This document shows positions 38,995 through 48,318 of a stretch of DNA of 64,000 bases, one piece after another. The notes beneath the pieces are model-generated. The model saw only the letters and a program-made list of their open reading frames with translations. It was not told the DNA's origin and did no database searches. Each line of letters starts with the position of its first letter. The first letter of the stretch is position 1. Where the stretch lies: assembly GCF_013416555.1 (NCBI RefSeq), contig NZ_JACCFG010000004.1, forward strand, positions 372,001 to 436,000. The letters are read 5' to 3'. Source of the stretch: Sphingomonas sp. R-74633 (GTDB lineage Bacteria > Pseudomonadota > Alphaproteobacteria > Sphingomonadales > Sphingomonadaceae). The position numbers and the translations under genes are program-made.

Positions 38995-41052
38995 ATGGAC
39001 GTGCAGCAAGATATGCGCCTGTGGATCGGGACCGATCTGAGCGAGCAGGAATTTGGCGACCTGGCGGAAGAGCTGGTGCTGCGCGACGACGCGACGCTGC
39101 TGCCCCATCTCCTGCTGTTCGCCGAGCGCCATGCGGACTTCTGGCCGGGCACGCGCGGACAGCTGGTGCTCGCCGGCATGCTGCGCGTGCTGGTCGATAC
39201 GCTGGAGGCAGGCGAGACCGACAAGGTGCTGGACGCGCTGAGCAGTTGCCCGGCGGCGCTGGCGCAGCAGGCGCTCGACCTGCTGGTGACGGCACTGCCC
39301 GAGGGCGCGCTGGAGACACCGGCCGAACTCGACGACGCCATGGCCTTCTGCATCGCGATCCTGGCGGGCGCGAGCGGGCAGCGCGACGCGGTGGCGGTGT
39401 TCCTCGACCAGGCGCGGCCCGGCCGCGCGGAGGGCTTCTACGGCCCGCCCGCAGCGCGGATCGCCGCGCATTTCGCGCCGGCGGCGGACAAGACGGGGGC
39501 GTTTAAGCCCAAGCTGATCGTCTGGGACCTGGACGACACGCTGTGGCACGGCACGCTCGCCGATGGCGATGCGCCGGTGCTGATCGAGAAGCGCGCGACA
39601 TTCGTGCGCGCGTTCAACCGGCACGGCGTGGTTTCGGCGATCTGCTCGAAGAACGAACTGGCCAAGGCGCGCGAGGCGCTGGAAGGCTTTGGACTGTGGG
39701 ACGCGTTCGTCTTCCCGCGCATCGCCTTTGTGCCCAAGGGCGCAGTGATCCGGCAGATGATCGCCGACATGCAGCTTCGGCCCGAGAATGTGCTGTTCAT
39801 CGACGACAATCCGCACAATCTGCACGAAGTCGCCGATGCGGTTCCGGGGATCAGCGTGGTCGACGCGACCTCGGGCGAATGCGACGCGCTGCTCGAACGG
39901 CTGCTTGCCGAGAATGCCCATGTCGAGAAGAGCCGGGTGGCGGACTATCGCCTGCTCGAGACCAAGGTGGCGGAGCGCGCGGCCGACCAGCTGAGCGACG
40001 AGGCGTTCCTGGTGCAGAGCGGCATCCACGCGACCTTCACCAACCGGATGGACAATCTCGAATTCGCCGAGCGGATCGAGGAGCTGGTCAACCGCTCCAA
40101 CCAGCTCAACTATACCCAGAGCCGGATCGAGCCGGGCACGATCCGCGACAAGATCCAGAACATCGACCATTATGAAGTGCTCTGCGCCTTTGTGTGGGAC
40201 AAATATGGCTATTACGGGCTGGTCGGCGTGGCGGTGTACGCCTTCCGCACCCAGACGCTCGAGCATTTCGCCTTTTCGTGCCGGATCATGCACATGGGCG
40301 TGGAAGATGCGATGATCCGCGAGCTCGCCGAGCGCGGCTATCCGCTGCATGCGAGCCCGGCCTTCCGCAAGCCGCTGCCGCCGCAATCCTCGCGGGCGAT
40401 CACGATATTGTCCTATGCGGACGCCGATGTTCGCGCGCGCGTGCTCGCCGAGGAAGCGCCGCGCGACTGGAGCAAGGTCGACCTGCGCATCATGGCGGAT
40501 TGCCAGTCGGGCGCGTTCTTCCACTATAGCCGTCACCAGGCGGTGACAGACTTCGACAATGCGCCGCGGCTGTTCAGCCTGCCGCAGATGAAGTGCGGCG
40601 CGTACCGCGAGCAGGCCTTCCCGCGCCACTTGGTCTACACGGCGGCGACCGATTATATCGACTGGCGCTGGGAGAAATTCTCGCGCGAGATCGACCATGC
40701 GCTGTTCCTCGAATGCGCGGATATGTTCGTCGACATGGCGGTGCGCGGCGGCCACAAGGTGCTGCTGTTCCTGCCGCCCGAGGGGCTGGGGCTGAAGATG
40801 TACGAGCTGCACAAGGGCTGCGTGCCCGAGCGCAGCCGGGTGTGGCACCCGGTGCTCAACCATTATTGGCGCGGCGTGGCGGCGAAGTTCCCGGGCGTGT
40901 TCACGCTGGTCGAGCTGGCCGAGGTGCTGGCGCCGGACGAGCTGATCCACGCGCATCACTATGTGCCGTCGGCGCTGCAGCGGATCAGCGCGATGATCGA
41001 TGACTGGTATGATACGGAGACGGCGGCTCTGGGGTTGAGCCGGGCGGCCTGA
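38995..41052 (+). CDS. FkbH-like HAD-superfamily protein
   Basis: 685 residues from ATG 38995; ATG 39013 is an alternative. The N-terminal 165 residues are helical and variable. The HAD phosphatase-like domain has 'LIVWDLDDTLWHGTLADGD' (nucleophile DxD) and 'VLFIDDNPHNLHEVADAVPG'. The FkbH-type C-terminal region includes 'GIHATFTNRMDNLEFAERIEELVNRSNQLNYTQSR' and a GNAT-like end 'DKYGYYGLVGVAVYAFRTQTLEHFAFSCRIMHMGVEDAMI', followed by about 190 residues more. FkbH enzymes load glyceryl units on carrier proteins in polyketide pathways; similar genes also occur in surface-glycan or flagellin-modification loci. No carrier protein is nearby, so the role is open. Confidence 0.8.
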   Translation: MDVQQDMRLWIGTDLSEQEFGDLAEELVLRDDATLLPHLLLFAERHADFWPGTRGQLVLAGMLRVLVDTLEAGETDKVLDALSSCPAALAQQALDLLVTALPEGALETPAELDDAMAFCIAILAGASGQRDAVAVFLDQARPGRAEGFYGPPAARIAAHFAPAADKTGAFKPKLIVWDLDDTLWHGTLADGDAPVLIEKRATFVRAFNRHGVVSAICSKNELAKAREALEGFGLWDAFVFPRIAFVPKGAVIRQMIADMQLRPENVLFIDDNPHNLHEVADAVPGISVVDATSGECDALLERLLAENAHVEKSRVADYRLLETKVAERAADQLSDEAFLVQSGIHATFTNRMDNLEFAERIEELVNRSNQLNYTQSRIEPGTIRDKIQNIDHYEVLCAFVWDKYGYYGLVGVAVYAFRTQTLEHFAFSCRIMHMGVEDAMIRELAERGYPLHASPAFRKPLPPQSSRAITILSYADADVRARVLAEEAPRDWSKVDLRIMADCQSGAFFHYSRHQAVTDFDNAPRLFSLPQMKCGAYREQAFPRHLVYTAATDYIDWRWEKFSREIDHALFLECADMFVDMAVRGGHKVLLFLPPEGLGLKMYELHKGCVPERSRVWHPVLNHYWRGVAAKFPGVFTLVELAEVLAPDELIHAHHYVPSALQRISAMIDDWYDTETAALGLSRAA

Positions 41053-41061
41053 AGCCCTCTC

Positions 41062-41187
41062 CCTTTGGGAGAGGGTTGGGTGAGGGCAGCGCCTCAACGG
41101 GCCTTTCGGCCTGAGGCGCGCCTGCCCTCATCCTTCCCACCCGCTTCGCGGGCGGGCCCCTCCCTTCTCCCAATGGGAGAAGGGATT
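41062..41187. repeat. Intergenic inverted-repeat element between convergent genes
   Basis: It contains CCCTCTCCC-TTT-GGGAGAGGG, GCCTCA...TGAGGC and CCCTTCTCCC-AAT-GGGAGAAGGG in a row between the FkbH-like gene and xylD. It probably terminates both. It is the common C/T-rich intergenic element type of sphingomonads. Confidence 0.7.
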
Positions 41188-42963
41188 TCAGTGATTGTGC
41201 CGGGGCACCTTCTCGCTGGTCTTGCGATACTTCAGCGCGAAATCGAGCACCCCGCCCTCGCCCAGCTGGCCGACCTTCTCGCGGTAGAGCTCTTCCCAGG
41301 GGGTGTTGCTCGCCGGAATCGGCGGGGCCGGTTCGGTCTTGCGGCGGGCGATCTCGTCCGCTTCCACCAGTGCGTTGCAGGTGCCGGCGTTCAGGTCGAT
41401 GCGGATCGTGTCGCCGGTGCGCAGCCACGCCAGGCCCCCGCCCGCCGCGCTCTCGGGCGAGGCGTTGAGGATCGAGGGGCTGTCCGACGTGCCCGACTGG
41501 CGGCCGTCGCCAAGCGTCGGCAGCGACATGATGCCCTGCTGGATCAGGTGATCGGGCGGCTGCATGTTGACCACCTCGGCCGAGCCGGGCCAGCCGATCG
41601 GGCCCGAGCCGCGGATCACCAGGATGCAATTGGCGTCGATGTTGAGTGCGGGATCGTTGATGTTGTGGTGATAGTCGTCCGAGCCGTCGAACACGATCGC
41701 GCGGCCCTCGAACACGCCTTCGTCACCGGGGCGTGACAAATAGCGGGCGCGGAAATCCTCGGAGATCACGCTGGTCTTCATGATCGCCATATCGAAGAGG
41801 TTGCCCGACAGGACGAGGAAGCCGGCCTTCTGCTTGAGCGGCTGGTCCCAGGTGAAGATCACCGCGCGGTCCGACACATGGCTGTCGGCGATGTTCTCGG
41901 CGAGGGTCTTGCCGGTGCAGGTCAGCACTGAGCCGTCGAGCGCGCCGTTGGCGAGCATTTCGCTGAGCACCGCGGGGATGCCGCCGGCGCGGTGGAAGCG
42001 CTCGGAGAGAAATTCGCCGGCGGGCTGCATGTTGACTACCAAAGGTAGGTCGTAGCCGGTGCGCCAGTCGTCAGGGGTGATCTCGATGCCGGCGTGGCGG
42101 GCCATCGCGTCGAGATGCGGCTGGGCGTTGGTCGAGCCGCCGATCGCGGTCAGCAGCTTGATCGCGTTGAGAAAACTCTCGCGCGTCAGGATGTTCGAGG
42201 GGCGCAGATCTTCATACGCCATCTCGACGATGCGCTTGCCGGTCTCGAACGCCATCTGGCCGCGCTCGCGGTAGGGCGCCGGGATCATCGCGCAGCCGGG
42301 GAGCGACATGCCCAGGCCCTCGGCGATGCTGTTCATCGTCGAGGCGGTGCCCATCGTGTTGCAATGGCCCGATGAGGGCGCGCTTTCCATCGCGCGCTTG
42401 AGGAACTCGGCCTCGTCGATCTCGCCGGCGGCCATCTTGCGGCGGCTGCGCCAAATGACGGTGCCGCTGCCGACCAGTTCGCCTTCGTGCCAGCCGTCGA
42501 GCATCGGGCCGCCCGAGAGGACGATCGCCGGGATGTCGACGGTGGAGGCGGCCATCAGCGAGCTTGGCGTGGTCTTGTCGCAGCCGGTGGTGAGGATGAC
42601 GGCGTCGATCGGATAGCCGTTGAGGATCTCGACCAGGCCGAGATAGGCGAGGTTGCGGTCGAGCGCCGCGGTGGGGCGACGGCAATTCTCGAAGATCGGG
42701 TGGAGCGGAAACTCCATCGGGATGCCGCCCGCCGCGAGGATGCCGGCGCGGGCGCGCTTGACCGTCTCGAGGTGGATGCGGTTGCACGGCGCGATGTCCG
42801 ATCCCGACTGCGCGATGCCGATGATCGGCTTGCCGCTGGTCAGCTCGTCGGGCGTGATGCCGTAGTTCATGAAGCGCTCGAGATAGAGCGCGGCCATGTC
42901 GGCGCGGCCGGGCGCGGCGAACCATTCGCGCGAGCGGAACGGACGGACGGGCGTGCGGGTCAT
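41188..42963 (-). CDS. xylD: D-xylonate dehydratase (IlvD/Edd family)
   Basis: 591 residues from ATG 42963 (MTRTPVRPFRSREWF). The three Fe-S cysteines of the family are present: Cys60 in 'SDIAPCNRIH', Cys128 in 'TTGCDKTTPS' and Cys201 in 'SSGHCNTMGTAST'. It dehydrates xylonate to 2-keto-3-deoxyxylonate. Within IlvD/Edd it fits the sugar-acid dehydratase branch by the N-terminus and context. It lies downstream of the MFS porter gene across a 174-nt repeat and is probably in the same XylR-controlled unit. It is separated by 5 kb from xylX-xylB-xylC. Confidence 0.9.
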   Translation of the reverse strand: MTRTPVRPFRSREWFAAPGRADMAALYLERFMNYGITPDELTSGKPIIGIAQSGSDIAPCNRIHLETVKRARAGILAAGGIPMEFPLHPIFENCRRPTAALDRNLAYLGLVEILNGYPIDAVILTTGCDKTTPSSLMAASTVDIPAIVLSGGPMLDGWHEGELVGSGTVIWRSRRKMAAGEIDEAEFLKRAMESAPSSGHCNTMGTASTMNSIAEGLGMSLPGCAMIPAPYRERGQMAFETGKRIVEMAYEDLRPSNILTRESFLNAIKLLTAIGGSTNAQPHLDAMARHAGIEITPDDWRTGYDLPLVVNMQPAGEFLSERFHRAGGIPAVLSEMLANGALDGSVLTCTGKTLAENIADSHVSDRAVIFTWDQPLKQKAGFLVLSGNLFDMAIMKTSVISEDFRARYLSRPGDEGVFEGRAIVFDGSDDYHHNINDPALNIDANCILVIRGSGPIGWPGSAEVVNMQPPDHLIQQGIMSLPTLGDGRQSGTSDSPSILNASPESAAGGGLAWLRTGDTIRIDLNAGTCNALVEADEIARRKTEPAPPIPASNTPWEELYREKVGQLGEGGVLDFALKYRKTSEKVPRHNH

Positions 42964-42982
42964 TCGAAACAAGCTCCAAACA

Positions 42983-43130
42983 AATTCCTCCCCGAGCTCG
43001 TCTCGGGGAGGGGGACCATTCGCAAAGCGAATGGTGGAGGGGTGACGGCGGGACGCCGACATTGTCGGCGTCCCCTCCACCACGCCCTACGGGCGCGGTC
43101 CCCCTCCCCCAGCGAGCTGGGGGAGGAATT
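42983..43130. repeat. Intergenic inverted-repeat element between the MFS gene and xylD
   Basis: Outer arms AATTCCTCCCC (42983-42993) and GGGGAGGAATT (43120-43130) enclose smaller palindromes (CCATTCGC..GCGAATGG, GACGCCGACA..TGTCGGCGTC). It may attenuate transcription from the porter gene into xylD. Confidence 0.75.
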
Positions 43131-43136
43131 GGGAGG

Positions 43137-44537
43137 TCAGCCCTCCATCGCCTCCAGTTCCTTGCCCTTGGTCTCGTGGATGAACTTCTGGACCAGGAAG
43201 AAGCTGATCACCGCGCAGACGCCGTAGAAGGTGTAGGCGCCGGTGAGGCTCCACGCCGCCATCGCCGGGAAGGTCTGGGCGATGATGTAGTTGGCACCCC
43301 ATTGCGCGAAGCCGCAGACGGCCAGTGCAGAGCCGCGGATCTGGTTGGGGAACATCTCGCCGAGCATCACCCACATCACCGGGCCCCAGCTGACGTTGAA
43401 GAAGATCACATAGAGGTTCGCGGCGACCACGGCGATCATGCCGAGCTGCGGCGACAAGGTGAGCTTGCCGTCGACCAGCGCGCCCTGGCTGAAGGCATAG
43501 ACCATCGCGAACAGCGTGATCGCCATGCCCGCCGAGCCGATCAGCAGCAGCGGCTTGCGGCCGATCTTGTCGATCACCGCAATGGTGATGAAGCAGGCCG
43601 CGATCGAGACCGCGCCCGAGACGATGTTGATCAGCAGCGCGTCATTCTCGGTGAAGCCGGCGAGCTGCCACAATGTCGCACCGTAATAGAAGATCACGTT
43701 GATGCCGACGAGCTGCTGGAACACCGCCAGCAGGAGGCCGGCCCAGACGATCGCACGGATGCCGAGAAAGCCGCCGGGCGCGAAGATGTCCGACAGGCGC
43801 GGACGGTGGTCGGTGCTGAAGCTCGCCTGGATCTCGGCGAGCTTGAGCGCGCCGTCGGTCGCGCCGAACAGGCTGGTGAGGACCTTCAGCGCTTCGGGAT
43901 TACGCTTCTTGGCGACGAGGTAGCGCGGGCTCTCCGGGATGAAGAACAGCGCGACGAGGAACACCGCGGCCGGGAGCGCCTGCATCAGGTACATCCAGCG
44001 CCACGCCTCTATCCCGCCGAGCAGGTTGGTCGAAGCGCCGGCGGCGCGGGCGACATAGTAATTGACCACGAACGCGGCGGTGAGGCCGGTGATGATCATG
44101 ATCTGCTGCACCGTCGTCATCCGGCCGCGAATGTTCGCGGGAGCGACTTCGGAGATATAGGCGGGCGACAGCACCGAGGCCGCGCCGACCGCCATGCCGC
44201 CGATGATGCGGGCGATGACGAAGATGGTGTGGTCGTGCGCCATGCCCTGGACGAGCGCGCCGCCGAGGAAGAGCAGCGCGGCGAGGCGCATCACGTTGCG
44301 GCGGCCCATCGAATCGGCGAGCGTGCCGGCGAAGAAGGCGCCGAAGACGCAGCCGATCAGCAGCGAGCCGACGGTGAAGCCCAGGCCGTTGGCATCGAGC
44401 GCGAAGGCGGCCTTCAAGCCGTCCTGCGTGCCGTTCACCGCGCCACTGTCATAGCCGAAAAGCAGGCCGCCGATCGTCGCCACCGCGACGATGGCGCCGA
44501 TCAGGCCGTAATTGGCCTTCTGCGCCGTATCGTTCAT
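43137..44537 (-). CDS. MFS sugar:proton symporter (probable xylose porter)
   Basis: 466 residues from ATG 44537, preceded by GGAGGGGAACGAG; ATG 44552 is inside that site. Twelve hydrophobic segments, with sugar-porter signatures 'GGLLFGYDSGAVNGTQDGL', 'GTLADSMGRRNVM', 'YISEVAPANIRGRMTTVQQIMIITG', 'PESPRYLVAKKR', 'QQLVGINVIFYYGATLW', 'DKIGRKPLLLIGSAGM' and 'GEMFPNQIRGSALAVCGFAQW'. The XylR-like operator at its promoter (44575-44588) and xylD downstream point to xylose as substrate. Confidence 0.9.
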   Translation of the reverse strand: MNDTAQKANYGLIGAIVAVATIGGLLFGYDSGAVNGTQDGLKAAFALDANGLGFTVGSLLIGCVFGAFFAGTLADSMGRRNVMRLAALLFLGGALVQGMAHDHTIFVIARIIGGMAVGAASVLSPAYISEVAPANIRGRMTTVQQIMIITGLTAAFVVNYYVARAAGASTNLLGGIEAWRWMYLMQALPAAVFLVALFFIPESPRYLVAKKRNPEALKVLTSLFGATDGALKLAEIQASFSTDHRPRLSDIFAPGGFLGIRAIVWAGLLLAVFQQLVGINVIFYYGATLWQLAGFTENDALLINIVSGAVSIAACFITIAVIDKIGRKPLLLIGSAGMAITLFAMVYAFSQGALVDGKLTLSPQLGMIAVVAANLYVIFFNVSWGPVMWVMLGEMFPNQIRGSALAVCGFAQWGANYIIAQTFPAMAAWSLTGAYTFYGVCAVISFFLVQKFIHETKGKELEAMEG

Positions 44538-44574
44538 CTCGTTCCCCTCCATAGCGCCCCGGTTCGGGCGGCAT

Positions 44575-44588
44575 TGTTAGCGGTAACT
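44575..44588. promoter_or_regulatory. XylR operator upstream of the MFS porter gene
   Basis: TGTTAGCGGTAACT (minus strand AGTTACCGCTAACA), one mismatch from palindromic symmetry, 38 nt before the porter start. A minus-strand TTGCTT-N17-AAGTTA pair upstream would place it at the -10. Confidence 0.65.
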
Positions 44589-44668
44589 TGCCCGGTTCGC
44601 GGGGAAAAGCAAGTGCCCGTGCCAGGGATATCGACCATGCTCCCCTCCCTTCCGGGCGGGAACGGGAA

Positions 44669-45760
44669 TTAGCGCCAGCTCTTCTTGCCGGCCGAGACCT
44701 TAGGTGCCGCAGCACCCGGCGGGCCCGAGGATTCGCGCAGGATCAGCTCGTGATCGAGCACCTGCTCCTCGAGCTTGTCCGACGTGCCCGCACGGTGGGC
44801 GCGCAGGCGGGCGAGCAGCAAGGTGAGCGCGCTCTCGGCCATCGCGGCGATCGGCTGGCGGACGGTGGTGAGCTCGGGCCACATGGTGGTGGCGAGCGAG
44901 GTATCGTCGAAGCCGACGATGCTGATGTCCTGCGGCACGTGCAGCCCGCGGCGGTGCGCCACGCCGACGGCAGCGGCGGCCATGTCGTCGTTCGAGGCGA
45001 AGATCGCCGTAGGCATGGTCTCGCGGTCGAGCAGCCGCTCGGCGGCGACGATGCCCGAGCGGAAAGTGAAATAGCCCTGCTCGACCGGCATCGCCTTCAC
45101 GTCGAGCCCGGCGGCCTCGATCGCCTCGACAAAGCCGCGGTGGCGCTCGGCGGAGCTGGTCTGGTTCGGGTTGCCGCGGATGAAGCCGATATTGCGGTGG
45201 CCGAGATCGATCAGGTGCCGCGTCATCGCCGCCGCCGCAGCAGCATCGTCGATACGGACGTTGAGGCTGCGCTCGGGCGGCAGGCCCATCGCGACCGACA
45301 CCCAGGGGATGCCCGCAGTCTCGAGCTCGGCGCGGACGGGCGCGGCTTCGGAGAGCGGCGGCGGCAGGATCACGCCCTCGACGCTGGTCGCGGCGAACTG
45401 GCGGGTCGCCTCGGCCTGCTCGTCCGCGCGCTCGCCTTCACAGGCCTCCAGCACAAGGTGGCAGCCGGCACGCCGTGCCGCCGCGAGTGCGCCGATCAGG
45501 AATTGCGAGAGATAGGCCGCGGACGGGTTCGAATAGAGCAGCCCGATCTGGGTCGCCTCTCCAGCCGCCAGGCTGCGCGCCGCGCTGTTGGGCGAGTAAT
45601 TGAGCTTGGCGATCGCCTCGAGGACCGCCTGGCGGGTTGTTTCCCTAACATTGGATCCGCCATTTACCACGCGAGACACCGTCATCGCGGACACACCAGC
45701 GGCGCGCGCGACATCCTGTACGGTGACCGTGCCACGGCTTCTACGGCTGGGTCTGCTCAT
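44669..45760 (-). CDS. xylR: LacI-family repressor XylR
   Basis: 363 residues. The N-terminal LacI helix-turn-helix is 'VTVQDVARAAGVSAMTVSRVVNGGSNVRETTRQAVLEAIAKLNYSPNSAARSLA', and the periplasmic-binding-like ligand domain has 'QIGLLYSNPSAAYLSQFLIGALAAARRAG', 'DLGHRNIGFIRGNPNQTSSAERHRGFVEAI' and 'ISIVGFDDTSLATTMWPELTTVRQP'. In Caulobacter, XylR represses xylose genes and is released by xylose. The five operators in this window match that palindrome type, and one lies in its own divergent promoter region (45850-45863), so autoregulation is likely. Confidence 0.85.
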   Translation of the reverse strand: MSRPSRRSRGTVTVQDVARAAGVSAMTVSRVVNGGSNVRETTRQAVLEAIAKLNYSPNSAARSLAAGEATQIGLLYSNPSAAYLSQFLIGALAAARRAGCHLVLEACEGERADEQAEATRQFAATSVEGVILPPPLSEAAPVRAELETAGIPWVSVAMGLPPERSLNVRIDDAAAAAAMTRHLIDLGHRNIGFIRGNPNQTSSAERHRGFVEAIEAAGLDVKAMPVEQGYFTFRSGIVAAERLLDRETMPTAIFASNDDMAAAAVGVAHRRGLHVPQDISIVGFDDTSLATTMWPELTTVRQPIAAMAESALTLLLARLRAHRAGTSDKLEEQVLDHELILRESSGPPGAAAPKVSAGKKSWR

Positions 45761-45822
45761 CGTTTCGGGGATATGCTGCGATTACGGTAAATGCAATCGG
45801 CATGGCAGCTTGCTTCCGCCGG

Positions 45823-45863
45823 TTGACCGGAACGGCTTCGCATTGATAGTGATAGCGCTAACA
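45823..45863 (+). promoter_or_regulatory. GH3 promoter with XylR operator
   Basis: TTGACC (45823-45828), then GATAGT near -10 (45845-45850), overlapped by TGATAGCGCTAACA (45850-45863), a near-perfect copy of the XylR palindrome. It lies between divergent xylR and the GH3 gene. Confidence 0.72.
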
Positions 45864-45908
45864 GAAACGACGGCGCCCGACGCGCCGCGAATCCGAAGGA
45901 GAGGATCT

Positions 45909-48311
45909 TTGCGCAACTTCCGCCGCATCGCCGCGCTTGCCATCGCCGCCACGGCGCTGACGCCGGTTCTTGCCGTTCCCGCCGAGGCGCAGAGCGCAAA
46001 GGCGGGCGCCAAGGTGAACGGGCCGCTCTACAAGGACGCGAGCCAGAGCGTCGATGCGCGCGTCGAGGATCTGCTCGGGCGGATGACGCTTGAGGAGAAG
46101 GTGAGCCAGCTCGTCGCGATCTGGCTGAATAAGGGCAGCATCCAGACACCGGCCGGTGACTTCGACCCCGCCAAGGCAAGCAAGGCCTTCCCCAACGGCC
46201 TGGGCATGATCTCGCGCCCGTCGGACCGCAAGGGCGTGGACGCGGGCACCGCCAATGCCGGCGCCGATCTTTCGGCCAACCGCAACGCCGTCGACACCGC
46301 GACCTATATCAACGCCGCGCAGAAATGGGCGATGGAGGGAACCCGGCTGGGGATCCCGATGATCATGCACGAGGAAGCGCTGCACGGGCTGGTCGCGCCG
46401 GGGGCGACGAGCTTCCCGCAGTCGATCGCGCTGGCTTCCAGCTGGGATCCGGGCCTGCTCGAGAAGGTCTTCTCGGTCGCGGCTTCCGAGGCGCGCGCCC
46501 GCGGTGCCAATCTGGTGCTGGCGCCGGTGGTCGATGTCGCGCGCGATCCGCGCTGGGGCCGTATCGAGGAAACCTATGGCGAAGACCCCTATCTCGTCTC
46601 CGAAATGGGCCTGGCGGCGATCCGCGGCTTCCAGGGCACCACGCTGCCGCTGGCCAAGGACAAGGTGTTCGTCACGCTCAAGCACATGACCGGGCATGGC
46701 CAGCCGGAGAACGGCACCAATGTCGGCCCCGCCTCGCTCGGCGAGCGGACGCTGCGCGAGGATTTCTTCCCACCGTTTGAAAAGGCAGTGACCCAGCTGC
46801 CAGTGCGCGCGGTGATGGCAAGCTATAACGAGATCGACGGGATCCCGAGCCATGCCAATAAATGGCTGCTCCACGACGTGCTGCGCGGCGAATGGGGCTT
46901 CAAGGGCGCAGTGGTCAGCGACTATTTCGCGATCAAGGAGCTCGTCAGCCGCCACCACATGTTCAAGACCGCCAAGGAGGCCGGCGCACGCGCGATCGAC
47001 GCGGGCGTGGATGTCGAGACGCCGGACGGCGAAGGCTTCAACTTCCTGATCGAGCTCGTCCGCGAGGGCAAGGTGAGCCAGGGCCAGATCGACAATGCAG
47101 TGCGCCGCGTGCTCGAGATGAAGTTCGAAGGCGGACTGTTCGAGAACCCCTATGCCGATGTGAAGACCGCGGCGAAGAAGACCAACACGCCTGAGGCAAT
47201 CGCACTGGCCCGCCAGGCGGCGCGCGAGAGCGTGGTGCTGCTCAAGAATTCGAACGGGCTGCTCCCGCTCGACGCGACCGGCATCAAGCGGATGATGGTG
47301 ATCGGCACCCACGCCAAGGACACGCCGATCGGCGGCTATTCGGACGTGCCGAACCACGCCGTCTCGGTGCTCGAGGCGATGCAGGCCGAGGGCAAGGGCA
47401 AGTTCCAGGTCGATTTCTCGGAAGGCGTGCGGCTGACCGAAGGCCGCGTCTGGGCGCAGGACGAAGTCAAGCTCGCCGACCCGGCGACCAACGACAGGCT
47501 CCGTGCCGACGCCGTGGCGGCGGCGAAGGATGCCGATGTCATCGTGATGGTGCTGGGCGGCAACGAGGCGCTGAGCCGCGAGGCCTGGGCCGACAATCAC
47601 CTGGGCGACAGCGAGAGCCTCGACCTGCCCGGGCCGCAGGACCAGCTGGCGAAGGAGATCTTTGCGCTCGGCAAGCCGGTGGTGGTGATCCTGCTCAACG
47701 GGCGGCCCTATGCAGTCAATTATCTGGCGGACAAGGCGCCGGCGCTGATCGAGGGCTGGTATCTGGGCGAGCAGACCGGCAATGCGCTGGCCGATGTCGT
47801 GTTCGGGCGGTTCAACCCGGGCGGCAAGCTGCCGGTGTCGGTGGCGCGCAATGTCGGCCAGCTGCCGATCTACTACAACAAGAAGCCCTCGGCGCGCCGC
47901 GGATACCTGTTCGGCGATACCAGCCCGCTCTACCCGTTCGGCTTTGGGCTTTCGTACACGTCGTTCGAAGTGGGCAAGCCGGTGCTGGGTTCGGCGACGA
48001 TCGGGGTAGCGGGCAAGGTGAAGGTCAATGTCGATGTGACCAACACCGGAAAGCGCGCCGGCGACGAGGTCGTCCAGCTCTATGTCCATGACGACGAGGC
48101 GAGCGTGACGCGGCCGGTGATCGAGCTCAAGCGCTTCCAGCGGGTGACCCTGCAGCCGGGCGAGAAGAAGACAGTGAGCTTCGAGCTGACCCCGGCGGAC
48201 CTGTCGCTGTGGAATGTCGAGATGAAGCGCGTCGTCGAGCCGGGGACGTTCACGATCTCGGCGGGGCCGAACTCGGTGGATCTGAAGAGTGCTACGCTGA
48301 CGGTGGAGTGA
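45909..48311 (+). CDS. Secreted glycoside hydrolase family 3 (probable beta-xylosidase/beta-glucosidase)
   Basis: 800 residues from TTG 45909, preceded by AAGGAGAGG. The signal peptide is 'RNFRRIAALAIAATALTPVLAVPAEAQ'. The GH3 N-domain has 'RMTLEEKVSQLV', 'NLVLAPVVDVARDPRWGRIEETYGEDPYL', 'LKHMTGHGQPENGTN' and the nucleophile Asp338 in 'KGAVVSDYFAI'. The C-domain and an FnIII-like end ('VDVTNTGKRAGDEVVQLYVHDDEASVTRPV') complete it. It removes xylose or glucose from non-reducing ends of oligosaccharides in the periplasm. XylR control favours a xylosidase role; an upstream extension of the frame to 45600 overlaps xylR and is not real. Confidence 0.9.
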   Translation: MRNFRRIAALAIAATALTPVLAVPAEAQSAKAGAKVNGPLYKDASQSVDARVEDLLGRMTLEEKVSQLVAIWLNKGSIQTPAGDFDPAKASKAFPNGLGMISRPSDRKGVDAGTANAGADLSANRNAVDTATYINAAQKWAMEGTRLGIPMIMHEEALHGLVAPGATSFPQSIALASSWDPGLLEKVFSVAASEARARGANLVLAPVVDVARDPRWGRIEETYGEDPYLVSEMGLAAIRGFQGTTLPLAKDKVFVTLKHMTGHGQPENGTNVGPASLGERTLREDFFPPFEKAVTQLPVRAVMASYNEIDGIPSHANKWLLHDVLRGEWGFKGAVVSDYFAIKELVSRHHMFKTAKEAGARAIDAGVDVETPDGEGFNFLIELVREGKVSQGQIDNAVRRVLEMKFEGGLFENPYADVKTAAKKTNTPEAIALARQAARESVVLLKNSNGLLPLDATGIKRMMVIGTHAKDTPIGGYSDVPNHAVSVLEAMQAEGKGKFQVDFSEGVRLTEGRVWAQDEVKLADPATNDRLRADAVAAAKDADVIVMVLGGNEALSREAWADNHLGDSESLDLPGPQDQLAKEIFALGKPVVVILLNGRPYAVNYLADKAPALIEGWYLGEQTGNALADVVFGRFNPGGKLPVSVARNVGQLPIYYNKKPSARRGYLFGDTSPLYPFGFGLSYTSFEVGKPVLGSATIGVAGKVKVNVDVTNTGKRAGDEVVQLYVHDDEASVTRPVIELKRFQRVTLQPGEKKTVSFELTPADLSLWNVEMKRVVEPGTFTISAGPNSVDLKSATLTVE

Positions 48312-48318
48312 GGTTCAG

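Noticed and set aside
45600..45908. 5' extension of the GH3 frame
   Set aside because: It crosses the xylR gene end, the promoter and the XylR operator. TTG 45909 has a strong ribosome site and begins a signal peptide.
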